In this document: in pieces, positions 47,973 through 57,990 of the stretch | How the letters are laid out: every line of letters begins with the position of its first letter | How positions within the stretch are numbered: position 1 is the stretch's first letter | NCBI GenBank assembly: GCA_033439795.1 | Contig: JAUTDP010000007.1 | Coordinates: 3,100,001 to 3,164,000, forward strand | DNA length: 64,000 nt | From: Sordaria brevicollis | Taxonomy: Eukaryota; Ascomycota; Sordariomycetes; Sordariales; Sordariaceae | Direction of reading: 5' to 3' | Notes under the pieces: generated by a model | Databases searched by the model: none | Seen by the model: the letters and a program-made list of their open reading frames with translations, nothing else | Told to the model about the DNA's origin: nothing | Program-made: the position numbers and the translations under genes

Positions 47973-49616
47973 ATGGGAAATCTTATTATCCGCAACTTAA
48001 CCATCACGCCGCTCGAGCTGAAGGAAGTGGAGCGCCATGAGGACCCTACCAATGCTCGCAAGCCAAACGGGTTCGCGAAGATCACCTCGCGATTCACGGG
48101 CAAATCCAAGGGGCCAGCTACAGCGGACCTCGATGGTGCGGCTAAAGAACCACCCACCAAGCAAACCATCACAGACGTCAACCTCCAGCCCTTTTCCGAA
48201 CATGACACCTCGATCCCACTACCCGATCTTTCCAAAGGCGAGTCCCTCAACCTCACCTTCTCGGAACCCAATACGCCATACACCTACTCCGTCTCCATCC
48301 CCGGCCCATCACCGCGGAGCATCGTCATGAAAGCCAACCCACCACCGGCAGACTCACAAACACCCCCTTCGGACCGCGAGTACACCCTCATCTACATGCC
48401 ACAGCACTCCTTCCTCGCCATTTTCAGCAGCGCCCACCTCAACCGATGGATGGCCGAGCTCGACCCTTCCTACCCCTTATCCGCCCTCAGCATCCCCGGG
48501 ACGCACAATAGTCCGACCTGCTACGTCGCTCTTCCCTCTGTACGATGCCAGGCCGTTTCCGTGCGCGAACAGCTCGACAACGGCGTCCGCTTCCTAGACG
48601 TGCGCGTATCCTGCCCCTCCCCTTCCTCACGCTCGCCCTCGCCCACCAAGACTGCTTCGCCACGAGTAAGCACCCCAGACTCTTTACCAGGGGCCTTCCC
48701 CATCTCGCCGACTTCGACGACGACAAAGACAACGGACCAGCAAGAAGGCCCGACAAGGACAGATACCAACCCGCCCGCCCCACAACCAGAACAGGCTCCA
48801 GAACCAGCGGTGCCGGCGTACAAGGACAAGTCAAAGGGCCCCAATTTGAGTCTGGTCCATTCCGCTTTCCCCATCGCCTTGTCGGGGACCAAGTACTTCC
48901 ATGACCTGTTGTCGGAGTGTTATGCCTTCCTTGATGCTAACCCTTCCGAGACGCTGATGATGTCGATCAAGCGCGAGGGAACAGGACGTGGGACAGACCA
49001 GAACTTGTCGACTTACTTGGCGAACCGCTACCTGACGCCAGATAGATGGTACACGAAGCCTGATATTCCGACGCTGGAGCAGGCGCGCGGGAAAATGGTG
49101 CTTGTAAGGCGATTTCATGTGGATCCAAGTCTTCAGGCTTCGGGGATGGGGATCGATGGATCGGTTTGGCCTGACAACTGCGCGGACGGGACGTGTGGGA
49201 GCGGGAAGATTCGCATTCAGGATTATTATGAGGTTGGACAGACGCAGCATATCGAGAAGAAGATTGGGTTTGCGAGGGAGGAGTTGATGAGGGCGGCACA
49301 GCAAGTGTTTGTGCCATCTGGGATGCCGGGTGGTGAGGCCGTTGGAGGCCCGCTGCCTCTGTTCATCAACTTTCTGAGCGGCAGCAACTTCTTCAATGCA
49401 AGCTGCTGGCCTGAGAAGATCGCTGCGAAGATCAACCCGTCCATGATCGAGTATCTGTGTATGGGCCACGGAGCTCCACAGAAGCAACCGGGCGAACTTA
49501 CCGTTGGCGACGCTGGGACAGGTATTGTGGTAACAGATTGGGTTGGGAACAATGGTGATTGGGACTTGATACGCTGCATCGTCGGGTGGAATGCAAGGTT
49601 GCAGTTGAGGCGATAG
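47973..49616 (+). CDS. PI-PLC X-domain phosphodiesterase
   Basis: Phosphatidylinositol-specific phospholipase C-like protein, single exon, 547 aa from the ATG at 47973 (MGNLIIRNLTITPLELK, a start typical of the fungal family; an in-frame ATG at 47853 would add 40 residues). The N-terminal about 150 residues form a beta-rich lipid-protein-like domain. The X domain begins about residue 155: first catalytic His in LSIPGTHNS (about 178), REQLDNGVRFLDVRV, second His in SLVHSAFPI (about 296), later FINFLSGSNFFN and TGIVVTDWVG. This is the bacterial-type X-only form without a Y domain. Odd: a Pro/Ser/Thr-rich low-complexity stretch of roughly 75 residues separates the two His regions. Second residue is Gly, but the myristoylation motif is poor. 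Confidence 0.9.
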   Translation: MGNLIIRNLTITPLELKEVERHEDPTNARKPNGFAKITSRFTGKSKGPATADLDGAAKEPPTKQTITDVNLQPFSEHDTSIPLPDLSKGESLNLTFSEPNTPYTYSVSIPGPSPRSIVMKANPPPADSQTPPSDREYTLIYMPQHSFLAIFSSAHLNRWMAELDPSYPLSALSIPGTHNSPTCYVALPSVRCQAVSVREQLDNGVRFLDVRVSCPSPSSRSPSPTKTASPRVSTPDSLPGAFPISPTSTTTKTTDQQEGPTRTDTNPPAPQPEQAPEPAVPAYKDKSKGPNLSLVHSAFPIALSGTKYFHDLLSECYAFLDANPSETLMMSIKREGTGRGTDQNLSTYLANRYLTPDRWYTKPDIPTLEQARGKMVLVRRFHVDPSLQASGMGIDGSVWPDNCADGTCGSGKIRIQDYYEVGQTQHIEKKIGFAREELMRAAQQVFVPSGMPGGEAVGGPLPLFINFLSGSNFFNASCWPEKIAAKINPSMIEYLCMGHGAPQKQPGELTVGDAGTGIVVTDWVGNNGDWDLIRCIVGWNARLQLRR

Positions 49617-51315
49617 AACAGACGTGGAAACAGAAAATGGAGAGTTCTTCAGGATAAACATTCATCACATGGCACTGGACAGCGAAAAGATTAGATCAGG
49701 TATTGGAAAAGCATCAATTCAGATAATGCTACCTAAACTCCAACACCTCCAACACCATAGCTCCATGCTCGAAAGAACACCTAGAACTGAGAAACTGTTA
49801 GCCTGTTGCCCAAAACATCGTACGGCGAACGAAGCGAGTTTTGAAAGAATTATTTTCAGTCTGGAAAAAAAGTTAGTGAACAGCCCATCATGAACGGCAG
49901 CGACGCCCGGAGAGAACATACCTCATTAAATCAGATTTTGTTTAGTGTTCATTCCAACCCGAAGGAAGGTCAAACAGTGTGAATATCGTCTCATCATATA
50001 AAGAAAAAAAGAAAATGCGAATGCGCAAATGTTATTACCTGCGGATCGGCATGTTAGTCCTCAGGTCCCAAGACAATCTGATGTGTTGACAAGAGATTGG
50101 TGCAAGGGCACGAAATCAGCTGACGAGTTCTCAGCAAGAATTTCTCCCTGCACCCCGCCCACAGGATGTACAGTCCTGCTTTGGATGGACGAGGACAGAG
50201 AGGCTTCATTTATGTCCGCCCGTTCGTTCAAGTCTTCGTCATAGTGCCAGGGAGGTGGAAGCGATCCATGAGCATACCTGAAAAGTCGCATGTTAGCAAT
50301 GTGTCAAAACAAAGGCATGAAGCAAGCGACAGATGGTTTGAATCCAATCAGACAAGGCTGAAACTAATTACAAACTCTACATGGTGTATTAAGATTGAGG
50401 AATCCCTGTTGTGCTTTTATCATCACGGTGGATGGGGGGGAGGACAAGAAAGAAAGAGTGCAACAAACCTTTTGATGTGTCAAGAAATGATATCATGATC
50501 GACCAGGACGATTGTCGTGGATCATTGTCGAGACAAGACACCAGCACTGCAGGCAGAGAGTTAGCATCATGTTCATGACCAAGCGATACCAACAAGCCTT
50601 GCTGCCAATTTTGCTCTCAGGGTAATTCTAGAGTAAATTGGAGTCCCCATGGGCTAGGTAAGAATTGGATTGTTCGTGTAATGTCATCACAGTAGCAAGT
50701 TGCTTTGGGCAGCAGGCGAAAGAGGGGCAGGAAGAATTGGAAGCTTACCTTGCTGTGAATGAAGTCTGAAGCATCGGTGCCGGCGACGACAGAATAACTT
50801 GTCGCACGCGTGGGCGACCGACGCTCCAGACTTCCTGGTTGGGGAGAAGAAAAGAAGTCGAAGCTTGCAGCTCGGGAGAAATTTTTGGTTTAAAACCGCA
50901 AACCAGTCCGTGTGGGGCTGCCGATGGTGTGGGGCCGGGTCGGGGACGAATTGAGGGCTCGACCCCACCTGGATTTGCACTAGGTTTCAGCTCCGCCGCA
51001 GCACTGCCAGCTGCCCGCCCGCTCATGCATCAATCGAAGCATTGGGTCGTCCAGTCAACGTCCTCTTTTAGTTGCATGTTAGTCGTCAAACGTCAGCTGC
51101 CTCTTCTGCAACAGTTGCCGCCGGCGGTGGCGAATACTTATCGATAAGGCCTCCCATTCATTAACACATCCCGACCACCCCCGTTCATCGTCATCATCTC
51201 TCTCCCCAGATCATCCAAACTTCGACGTCAAAAACATCGTCAAGTTCTGCGTTGTGTTGCAGACTTGAAGTGGGAGAACAGAAATCTCACTCAAATCTCG
51301 ATACAACCACGCAAA
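49617..51315. other. Intergenic, 1.7 kb
   Basis: 3' UTR of the PI-PLC gene and promoter/leader of the 468-aa gene. No biased open frames. Nothing else recognised. Confidence 0.5.
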
Positions 51316-52722
51316 ATGTCTCCCACTGCGGGAGGCATGTGGGCAGCCGCCGCCCTGCGTGTCCTCGGCAAGAATCTGGCGCGCACGTCCAAGATGCTTC
51401 GCTCGAAGCTCGCCGAGGCCGCAGCACGGTCATCGAATCCAGCCCAACAACTCCAACCCATTGCCGTACGGAGCGGTGTCAACAGTAGCCGCCAACCTAT
51501 CCATCCCGCCGCTTGGCTCCGCCAGCAGAAGAGCGGTCGAGGTGCCGGCGCAAAGTGGCATTCAACATACGCCAACATCAATGCCACTGTCCGTCGCTAC
51601 ATTAGCAACACCGCTGGGAGACATTCTCCTTCGTCCGGTGCTGGCCAATCCCGCTTTGACCGGTCAAAGCTCCCGGTCTCCAACACCTCCCGGGCCGTAG
51701 CTGCCTTCCCCGGCCGGGCTCCTTTTGCCTCCACCCTCCGACCGAATCTCACCGGAGGCGCTCTTCCCCGGACCGCAGGCGGTTACTCCTTCTCCGGAGC
51801 TGGTCGTGCCGGTGGCAAGCGCTACTTCAGCCATACGCCTGCCGCCCCGGCTCAGGTCGTCCAGAACGTGAGCCAAGCCGTTCGCGCCTTCTGGCTCTCT
51901 GGCCAGCGGGCTCACCTCGACGGGTACTCAGCCGATGGCCGGAAGCTGTACCGGGCTGTCAGTGTGGACGAGGAGAAGGCGCGTAACAAGCTCGCCGTTG
52001 CGCCCCATGCTCCCGGCTCGTTCATCGACTTTCACATCAGCCCCTCGGTCACGGCTCTCAGCCCCCTGGGCGCCATGATCCCTTCTTCCCAGAGCGTCAA
52101 GGCTGAGATCCAGACTGCTGGCGCCACCCTTCTCGCCGACAACTTCCTCGACGTCCTTTCCGGAGATTTCGCTCGCACGTTGAAGGATCTCGCGGCCGTC
52201 ATGGCGGACCTGAAGGCCCTCGCTAAGCTGGGTGACTTGCCCATCTCTCTAGAGCGAGCCGACCTGCTGAGGGTTCGGTTCCCAGGCGTAGACGCCGAAA
52301 CAGTCGAGAGGCTGTGCAACGACGTCGGTGTTCAGCGCGGTATCATCAGAGAGGATCCCGATTTCGACATGGACGCCGGTGTCCAGGTCGCGCTGCGGTT
52401 TCCGTACGCCCCTGGAATCGATAAGACACCCACATCGCCAGACGTCACTGTGCGGACGAGGGTTTTATCAGAAGATGGTTCTTCGGAGCAGCTTGATGAG
52501 GCGTTCGTGGAGGAAGTCGAGGAGAACCCGTGGCTGTTAGCATCGGAACATTCTGACATCGTCTCGGAAGAGTCGGAAGGTTACGAAAGCATGTCGCCGA
52601 AGTCCTTGAAGAGCGCCTCTAGCGAACAAAACTATCCTTCCGAGGACAACCGGTATGAGGGGTTAGAGGGCATTTACAAGTTTTTGGAGGAATGTGATCG
52701 TGCGAGGGCGATGAGGTTTTAG
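51316..52722 (+). CDS. Unknown protein, probably mitochondrial, 468 aa
   Basis: Single exon, start ATG at 51316 (context GCAAAATGTC). The first about 185 residues contain almost no acidic residues and many Arg, Ser and Ala, as in a long mitochondrial presequence; GGKRYFSHTP looks like a processing-peptidase site. The following part (residues about 190-380) is a compact mixed helical/strand domain with FWLSGQRAHLDGYSADGRKL and SFIDFHISPSVTALSPLG. The C-terminal 80 residues are strongly acidic (EEVEENPW, SEESEGYESMS). I recall that fungal relatives are often labelled casein kinase II beta 2 subunit, but no CK2-beta zinc motif is visible, so I do not adopt that name. Function unknown. Confidence 0.8.
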   Translation: MSPTAGGMWAAAALRVLGKNLARTSKMLRSKLAEAAARSSNPAQQLQPIAVRSGVNSSRQPIHPAAWLRQQKSGRGAGAKWHSTYANINATVRRYISNTAGRHSPSSGAGQSRFDRSKLPVSNTSRAVAAFPGRAPFASTLRPNLTGGALPRTAGGYSFSGAGRAGGKRYFSHTPAAPAQVVQNVSQAVRAFWLSGQRAHLDGYSADGRKLYRAVSVDEEKARNKLAVAPHAPGSFIDFHISPSVTALSPLGAMIPSSQSVKAEIQTAGATLLADNFLDVLSGDFARTLKDLAAVMADLKALAKLGDLPISLERADLLRVRFPGVDAETVERLCNDVGVQRGIIREDPDFDMDAGVQVALRFPYAPGIDKTPTSPDVTVRTRVLSEDGSSEQLDEAFVEEVEENPWLLASEHSDIVSEESEGYESMSPKSLKSASSEQNYPSEDNRYEGLEGIYKFLEECDRARAMRF

Positions 52723-53705
52723 TGCCTTTAAAGGAGTTTGCTTTTACCTTTGCTGTCGAAAGCGGTGATTGGTGGATGATCTCTCTCCTATGTAAACGAT
52801 ATTAGGTTATTTGTGGGCTGATGGTTCATCATCATGATGTTCATCATCAGCACACGATAAGTGGGAGGAAGGGGTATACGGGCCGTTTTTAGTTTTGGTT
52901 TTGGTTTTGATTTTCTTTTCTTGGGTGTGTTTTATGGTACATATGGCGTGTTATAGTTAAGGATACCTCACTCTCTTTCGTCAACTTTCGTAATGAGTTT
53001 CTTGTTCCTCCCTCGCTACAAGAACGGACCAAACTAGATACTTCATGTATCTCGAGACATGGCTGGCCCCGTCTGAGCGGCTATCATGACTAGCTATATG
53101 TTTTTATTCCTGATTGACAAGCTCAAATGTTAATTGTATTGCAATATCTGACCATGTTGCCTACGAGGTGATCCATGGTATAGCACGCTCTCTCCACCAA
53201 GGAGACTTCGCTTGCCATCGCTTCCGACAAACTGACTTGGTTATCTGTTCTGGAACAAGCGATGTCTGATATATCAATCATTGTCATATGAAGCCAACAA
53301 ATCTTGAACATGTCGAAGAGCAAAAAGATAGGTCTAGTATTCTGACCAGAACTGGCCTTCATTTGACGAGAAGTTTCAAGATATCTAGTCATTTCGCTAT
53401 TCCATGAATGCAAATATATCTGCGCCATGTCCGTGTATGTGTTGCGCCTGTCCATCTTTCAATGACTCGCCCACCCTTTCTAAACATGCTTTTTTGACCA
53501 CCTCGCTACGCCGGAAAACTGAAAGCCAAAATGCATCATAAATAGACTTCCGCTGGCCACCTGTCAAATGCTATCATGTGCCGGGTATACCACCCATTTT
53601 TTCTTTCCCACTCCCTTCGAGTATCGCCTCAGCCCATCGTCTGTTCTTCGCTTCCCGCCGATCGATCGCCGCTCAACTTGTCTTGCTTCCACTTGTCAGA
53701 GACAG
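52723..53705. other. Convergent 3' region
   Basis: Between the 468-aa gene (+) and the lysine-rich gene (-). A 110-codon open frame from an ATG at 53455 (-) was examined; it shows no codon bias and no motif. Likely 3' UTR sequence. Confidence 0.5.
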
Positions 53706-55352
53706 TTACTTATGCCTCCTGAACTTGGCTGCCAAACTCGCCGAGTTGTTTGGCTTATTGTGCTTCCAGGTCTTGTTGTTCCCGCCACCCTGATGATGGC
53801 CATGCTTATTCTTCTTGAACTCGCTCCTCTTCTGTTCACCAAAAGACTCTGACGACTTCTGCTTAAGCGAAGCAACCTCCTCTGCTACCCTCTTGTTGTG
53901 ACCCTTCTTGAGCACCTGCCTCGAAAGGCTGTCGTCATCGCCGCGGCTCTTCTTCTTGGAGGACTTGACGGGAGTAGAGCCATCGGCGGGGCCAATGCCG
54001 CCGGACATCATCAAGTCGCTGGGTCCCGTGTTGCGGCCGACCTTCCTCCACTTGGGCCGCTTGTTCTTGGGCCTGGTATCGTCGTAGACCAAGTCGTCGT
54101 AGCCGAGGGGGTTGAAGATCATCTCTTCGGCCTTGATAATGAAAAGCTCCTTCCTGACTTCCGGGGGAACGTTCGGGTAGGGCTTGTAAGACTTGTCAAT
54201 GCCCGAGGCAGGCGACATGACAGCGGCGCCGGAGCATGTGGGTGGTTCAGCTGAGATCTTGGGCTTCTTCGCATTGGGCTGTTGGTCCTCGGTGGAGGCA
54301 CCCTCCTCGTTGTCATTTTCATCCCGCTTGTGCTTCTTCGACTTCTTCTCGTTCTTGAGTTCTTGGGCGTCATCCTTCTTTCCCTCCTTCTGATCTGCTG
54401 ACTTCTTGGGCGCCAGGGCGCCGCTGCTGGTGGTTGGTGGCGCACCGGCCTTGGGTTTTTGGGCAGACTCCTTCGCTTCCTTCGATGGAGCCACTGTTTC
54501 GACGTTGAGCGTGATCTTGAACTTTCCCGGTTTGGCAGTCGGTTGCTCTGTGCAAGTCTTGGTCTGGATCTGCGAGAGAGCTGTCTTTTGCTTGGTCAAC
54601 TTCGTCGTAGATTTGGACAGACTGTCACAGTCGGAGAAATCAGGTGTCGTGATATTAGTGGAGAGCGAATCAACCGTCCTGGTGTCTGACTTAACCGTCT
54701 CGTCAGAGCTGCTGGCGACACTAGGGGCCTTGCTGGTGTCCCTCTCAAGATGGTCGTCTGCGCTGAAGGTAATCTGAGGAAGAGCTGGAGGTTTTGCCGA
54801 CGATGGCTCTGGTGAGAGCTTGGGTGATGTCTTCTGCGGGGTCCTTGACGCTGAAGCGCTGATCCCTTGAGGGTTGCTGAGAGCGCCCATGGTCTTCTCT
54901 AAGAAAGCGCCAGCCTTCTGCAATTTCCTCCTCGATGCCTCCCACTGGGACCTCCTCTGGGCATAACGCTTGACGGCACGTTTCGCAAAGGGACACCTCG
55001 TTCGGTACACCTTTCTGAGATCGGCATCTGCTCTGGCACGGCTGGCCAAGTACCGCCTCTCGGCTTGGGCAAGGTACTCCTCCTTCGAAAGGGGCTTCTT
55101 GGGAGATTTCTTTGTGGTGGTGGTCGACGTAGGAGTGATGGTGGGGTTCGCAGATTTTGTGGTCGAATCTGATGCCAAAATGAAGGGGTTTTTGGGAGTG
55201 CTGGCAGGTGCGGCCTCTGCAGTTGGAGCTGTTGCCGTTTTGAAAAGGAAGCGGCTTGCTTCGGTGGCCGGAGCGTTCTGCACACCGGCAGAGGTGCTTT
55301 TTGCTGACCCTTTTGGTCGCATACCGTCTGTCTTGCCCTTATTTCCAGCCAT
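53706..55352 (-). CDS. Unknown Lys/Ser-rich, largely disordered protein, 548 aa
   Basis: Single exon. I take the ATG at 55352 (ACAACAATGGCTGG context) over the in-frame ATG at 55478, which would add 42 hydrophobic/basic residues. Composition is Lys, Ser, Thr and Pro rich. Residues about 90-150 hold an Arg-rich helical stretch with one Cys (YLAQAERRYLASRARADADL and CPFAKRAVKRYAQRR). Several nuclear-localisation-like patches (EKKSKKHKRDE, KSSKKKSRG) follow. A conserved-looking segment EVRKELFIIKAEEMIFNPLG lies near residue 400. The C-terminus is His/Asn/Lys-rich and ends AAKFRRHK. Probably nuclear or nucleolar by composition; family not recognised. Confidence 0.75.
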   Translation of the reverse strand: MAGNKGKTDGMRPKGSAKSTSAGVQNAPATEASRFLFKTATAPTAEAAPASTPKNPFILASDSTTKSANPTITPTSTTTTKKSPKKPLSKEEYLAQAERRYLASRARADADLRKVYRTRCPFAKRAVKRYAQRRSQWEASRRKLQKAGAFLEKTMGALSNPQGISASASRTPQKTSPKLSPEPSSAKPPALPQITFSADDHLERDTSKAPSVASSSDETVKSDTRTVDSLSTNITTPDFSDCDSLSKSTTKLTKQKTALSQIQTKTCTEQPTAKPGKFKITLNVETVAPSKEAKESAQKPKAGAPPTTSSGALAPKKSADQKEGKKDDAQELKNEKKSKKHKRDENDNEEGASTEDQQPNAKKPKISAEPPTCSGAAVMSPASGIDKSYKPYPNVPPEVRKELFIIKAEEMIFNPLGYDDLVYDDTRPKNKRPKWRKVGRNTGPSDLMMSGGIGPADGSTPVKSSKKKSRGDDDSLSRQVLKKGHNKRVAEEVASLKQKSSESFGEQKRSEFKKNKHGHHQGGGNNKTWKHNKPNNSASLAAKFRRHK

Positions 55353-56442
55353 TGTTGTTATTGTGAGGCCGATGGTTGTGCTCGTCAATGATGTGACTAG
55401 GCCCAATCTCTGAAGGGCGAAGTGATACGGTCGAGGTGTGGCTGATGACTTTTTGAAAATGAATGATGAGAAGACCATCCACTACAGGCGGCTGGCAGAG
55501 AGAACAAGGAGCGTGCAGACTGATGCTCCAAATGAATTATTAAAAAGGGTTCACGTGCCCGGATAAGGACAACACCTGAAGAGATGACGGGTGAATGCAA
55601 TGATGCTATTTATTCAGTTATAAGGGAACCTGGATGAGGGCTCACGACCCCTTCACTTTGATGGAGAGGCGGTGGTCTGGAAATTTTTGGTGTTGTCGCT
55701 TATCTTATCAGGCGTGTGCCCCTGTGTTTTCAGCGGGAAATCCACCCAGGTTTGCTCTCCGAAAAACCGGCGTGGACAGCAAGCACGCTAACTTTAAAGT
55801 TGACAAGAGGCATTTCAGTTGGAGAAATTTGGAGGCGTGATCACGGACAACATCTCACATGGCCGGTTGCCAGATGGATGTTTTCTCACAATCACAGCCT
55901 TGATGAGTTTAGGCTGGCAACCTCCGACTGTGCAAAGAGCAACCCACATCCTCACCTTGGGACATTGTTCACGCTCATCAGCACAAGAGTTCGATCTGAT
56001 AAGATCATTTTCTTCAGTCAGCGGGGACAGGACGCCGAGAACAAATGACGCCGAGTGGACGCTTAACCTAATGCGGTCTAGAAGCTGTCGCGAAGGTGGA
56101 CAACGGCGTTACCCCACACAGTGAGCCTCTTTGGGTAGTGGCAGCTTTCAGGCCTGCCGAGGTACTATCGGCCTGCCTTATCCCCCGCATCCCTCCACCG
56201 GCATCGCAATCGACCGGGTTTCCGTGCCACCTCCGCAACCAGGCGATTCTCTTGTCCGAGAGAAAGCGACAGGGAGACTGTTGATACATAAAAGCCCGTG
56301 ACTGCGCCTCCTCTCTGTGCTCGCCGTTTTGTAGAACCATATTCTGTAATTCTAATCTCGGGCCAACCTCTGTCCTACGAAGACGACAACACCCATTCTT
56401 GTATATCCTTTTTGTCACATAAAACACCCAAGCAACTTCACA
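55353..56442. other. Divergent intergenic region
   Basis: Promoters of the lysine-rich gene (-) and MaoC gene (+). The leader of the latter shows the usual CA-rich sequence ending in ACTTCACAATG. No other feature. Confidence 0.5.
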
Positions 56443-57431
56443 ATGTCTGGTCCCGGTGTTGGTTTCGAGTACCCTTCCAAGAGTGTTTCTTGGTGCAAGA
56501 GGGATCTCCTGCTCTTTGCCCAGTCCATCGGATGCAAAGCCGAGGAGCTTCACTTTCTCTATGAGCTTCATCCCAACTTCACTCCCTTCCCTACCTACCC
56601 TCTGGCTTTGAGTAAGTCCGACAGTTGTTTTGCTCGGCATGAAAATGCCTAACTAACAGTCCTTCAGCCTTCAAGCTTGACTCTCAAGATGTAGTCGACT
56701 TCTATGCCGCTCAAAAGTCCGTTAACATCCCTGGCGTTCCTGTCTTCGACCCCACCCGTGTCGTGGACGGACAGCGCCGCATCGAGTTCTTCAAGCAGCT
56801 TCCCACCTCCTCCGAGGGCAAGAAGTTTGAGTCGCGGACCAAGGTTGTCGGCGTCTATGACAAGGGTCGTCCGGGCTCTGTCGTCGAGACCCAGACCGAC
56901 ATCGTAGATACCGCCACCAACGAGGTCTACACCCGCATCCACACCTCTTCCTTCTACGTCAACCAGGGCAACTGGGGCGGCCCCAAGGGTCCTGCCACCC
57001 AGAACTTCCCTCCTCCCAAGGACAAGAAGCCCGATGCCGTTTTCGAGAACCAGACCACTCCCGAGACTCCCCTTCTCTACCGCCTCAACGGCGATTACAA
57101 CCCCCTCCATGCCGACCCTGAGCCCGGCAAGAAGATGGGTTTCGGCGGCGTCATCATCCACGGTCTGTACTCGTGGAACTGGGCCTGCCACGGCCTGCTT
57201 CAGGCCTTTGGCGGCAGCGACCCTGCCAACATCAAGGAGTACCAGGCTCGCTTTGCCAGCCCCGTCCGTGGCGGTGACAAGCTTGTTGCGTCGGCGTGGA
57301 AGACTGGCAACATCACGGACGGCTGGGAGGAGATCCGCTTCCAGGTCCAGATTGAGGGTGGCAAGGTCGTGCTCAGCAACGGTCGCGCCTTGATGAAGTG
57401 CGTCGGACCTGCTCCTCAGAACAAGTTGTAA
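56443..57431 (+). CDS. MaoC-family enoyl-CoA hydratase, possibly peroxisomal
   Basis: Hydrates 2-enoyl-CoA to (R)-3-hydroxyacyl-CoA in fatty-acid oxidation. Exons 56443-56611 and 56668-57431; 310 aa. Double hot-dog layout: an N-terminal degenerate half (residues 1-150) and a catalytic C-terminal half with the hydratase-2 motif YRLNGDYNPLHADP, giving catalytic Asp 199 and His 204, followed by GFGGVIIHGL. Length fits the standalone eukaryotic hydratase-2 type, unlike the multifunctional enzyme that fuses this domain to dehydrogenases. The last three residues are NKL, a non-canonical relative of the SKL peroxisome signal. Start ATG is preceded by CTTCACA, a good context. Confidence 0.92.
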
Positions 57432-57990
57432 GGGGAAGATAAGAGGACTACGGAAAAATTATCATTTTTTGTATATATAAGCATGAGCAAGCGGCTGCTG
57501 TTTTCATAATTGAAATGGCGGAGGAATGACATGAAGAGAATTTTACGATACCAAGTTGATACGAGTCGAGAAAGAAAAAAAAAAAAATTAGTTGATGAAC
57601 CTTACCTTAATACCATCGAATTGAGATTGGCACATCCACATGCCTTTTAATTACCTACTCTCGTCTGAATTTTCCCGATGTCTCAGTTCCCGTCGTAAAG
57701 CCCACGAGTGGTGTTGCGGTTTTGGTGTTATCCAGTTCTTGGCATCAAAATTCGTAGATCTTATGGCGGCCAGGTGCAGTGGCTTGCTGCCCAAAATGGA
57801 CGCTCTACGACCCCTCCACAGTGATTACCTCCCACTTTATTGTACAGCACCCGCGCCAGCAAGCAACGAGCACATCCATCTTCAACAACCGACGTAGGTG
57901 TAGCGGTATAGCCTCAACGTGCACCAGACGCGGAGAATTGCCGAAAAGTGGCATTTTCTGATCGTTAGTCTTTCGACATATCGTCACCAG
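57432..57990. other. Intergenic between tandem genes
   Basis: 3' UTR of the MaoC gene, a poly-A run near 57577, then the short promoter and leader of cofactor E. Confidence 0.55.

Noticed and set aside
53123..53455. 110-codon open frame on the minus strand
   Set aside because: It has an ATG but no codon bias and no motif, and lies in the 3' region of two converging genes.
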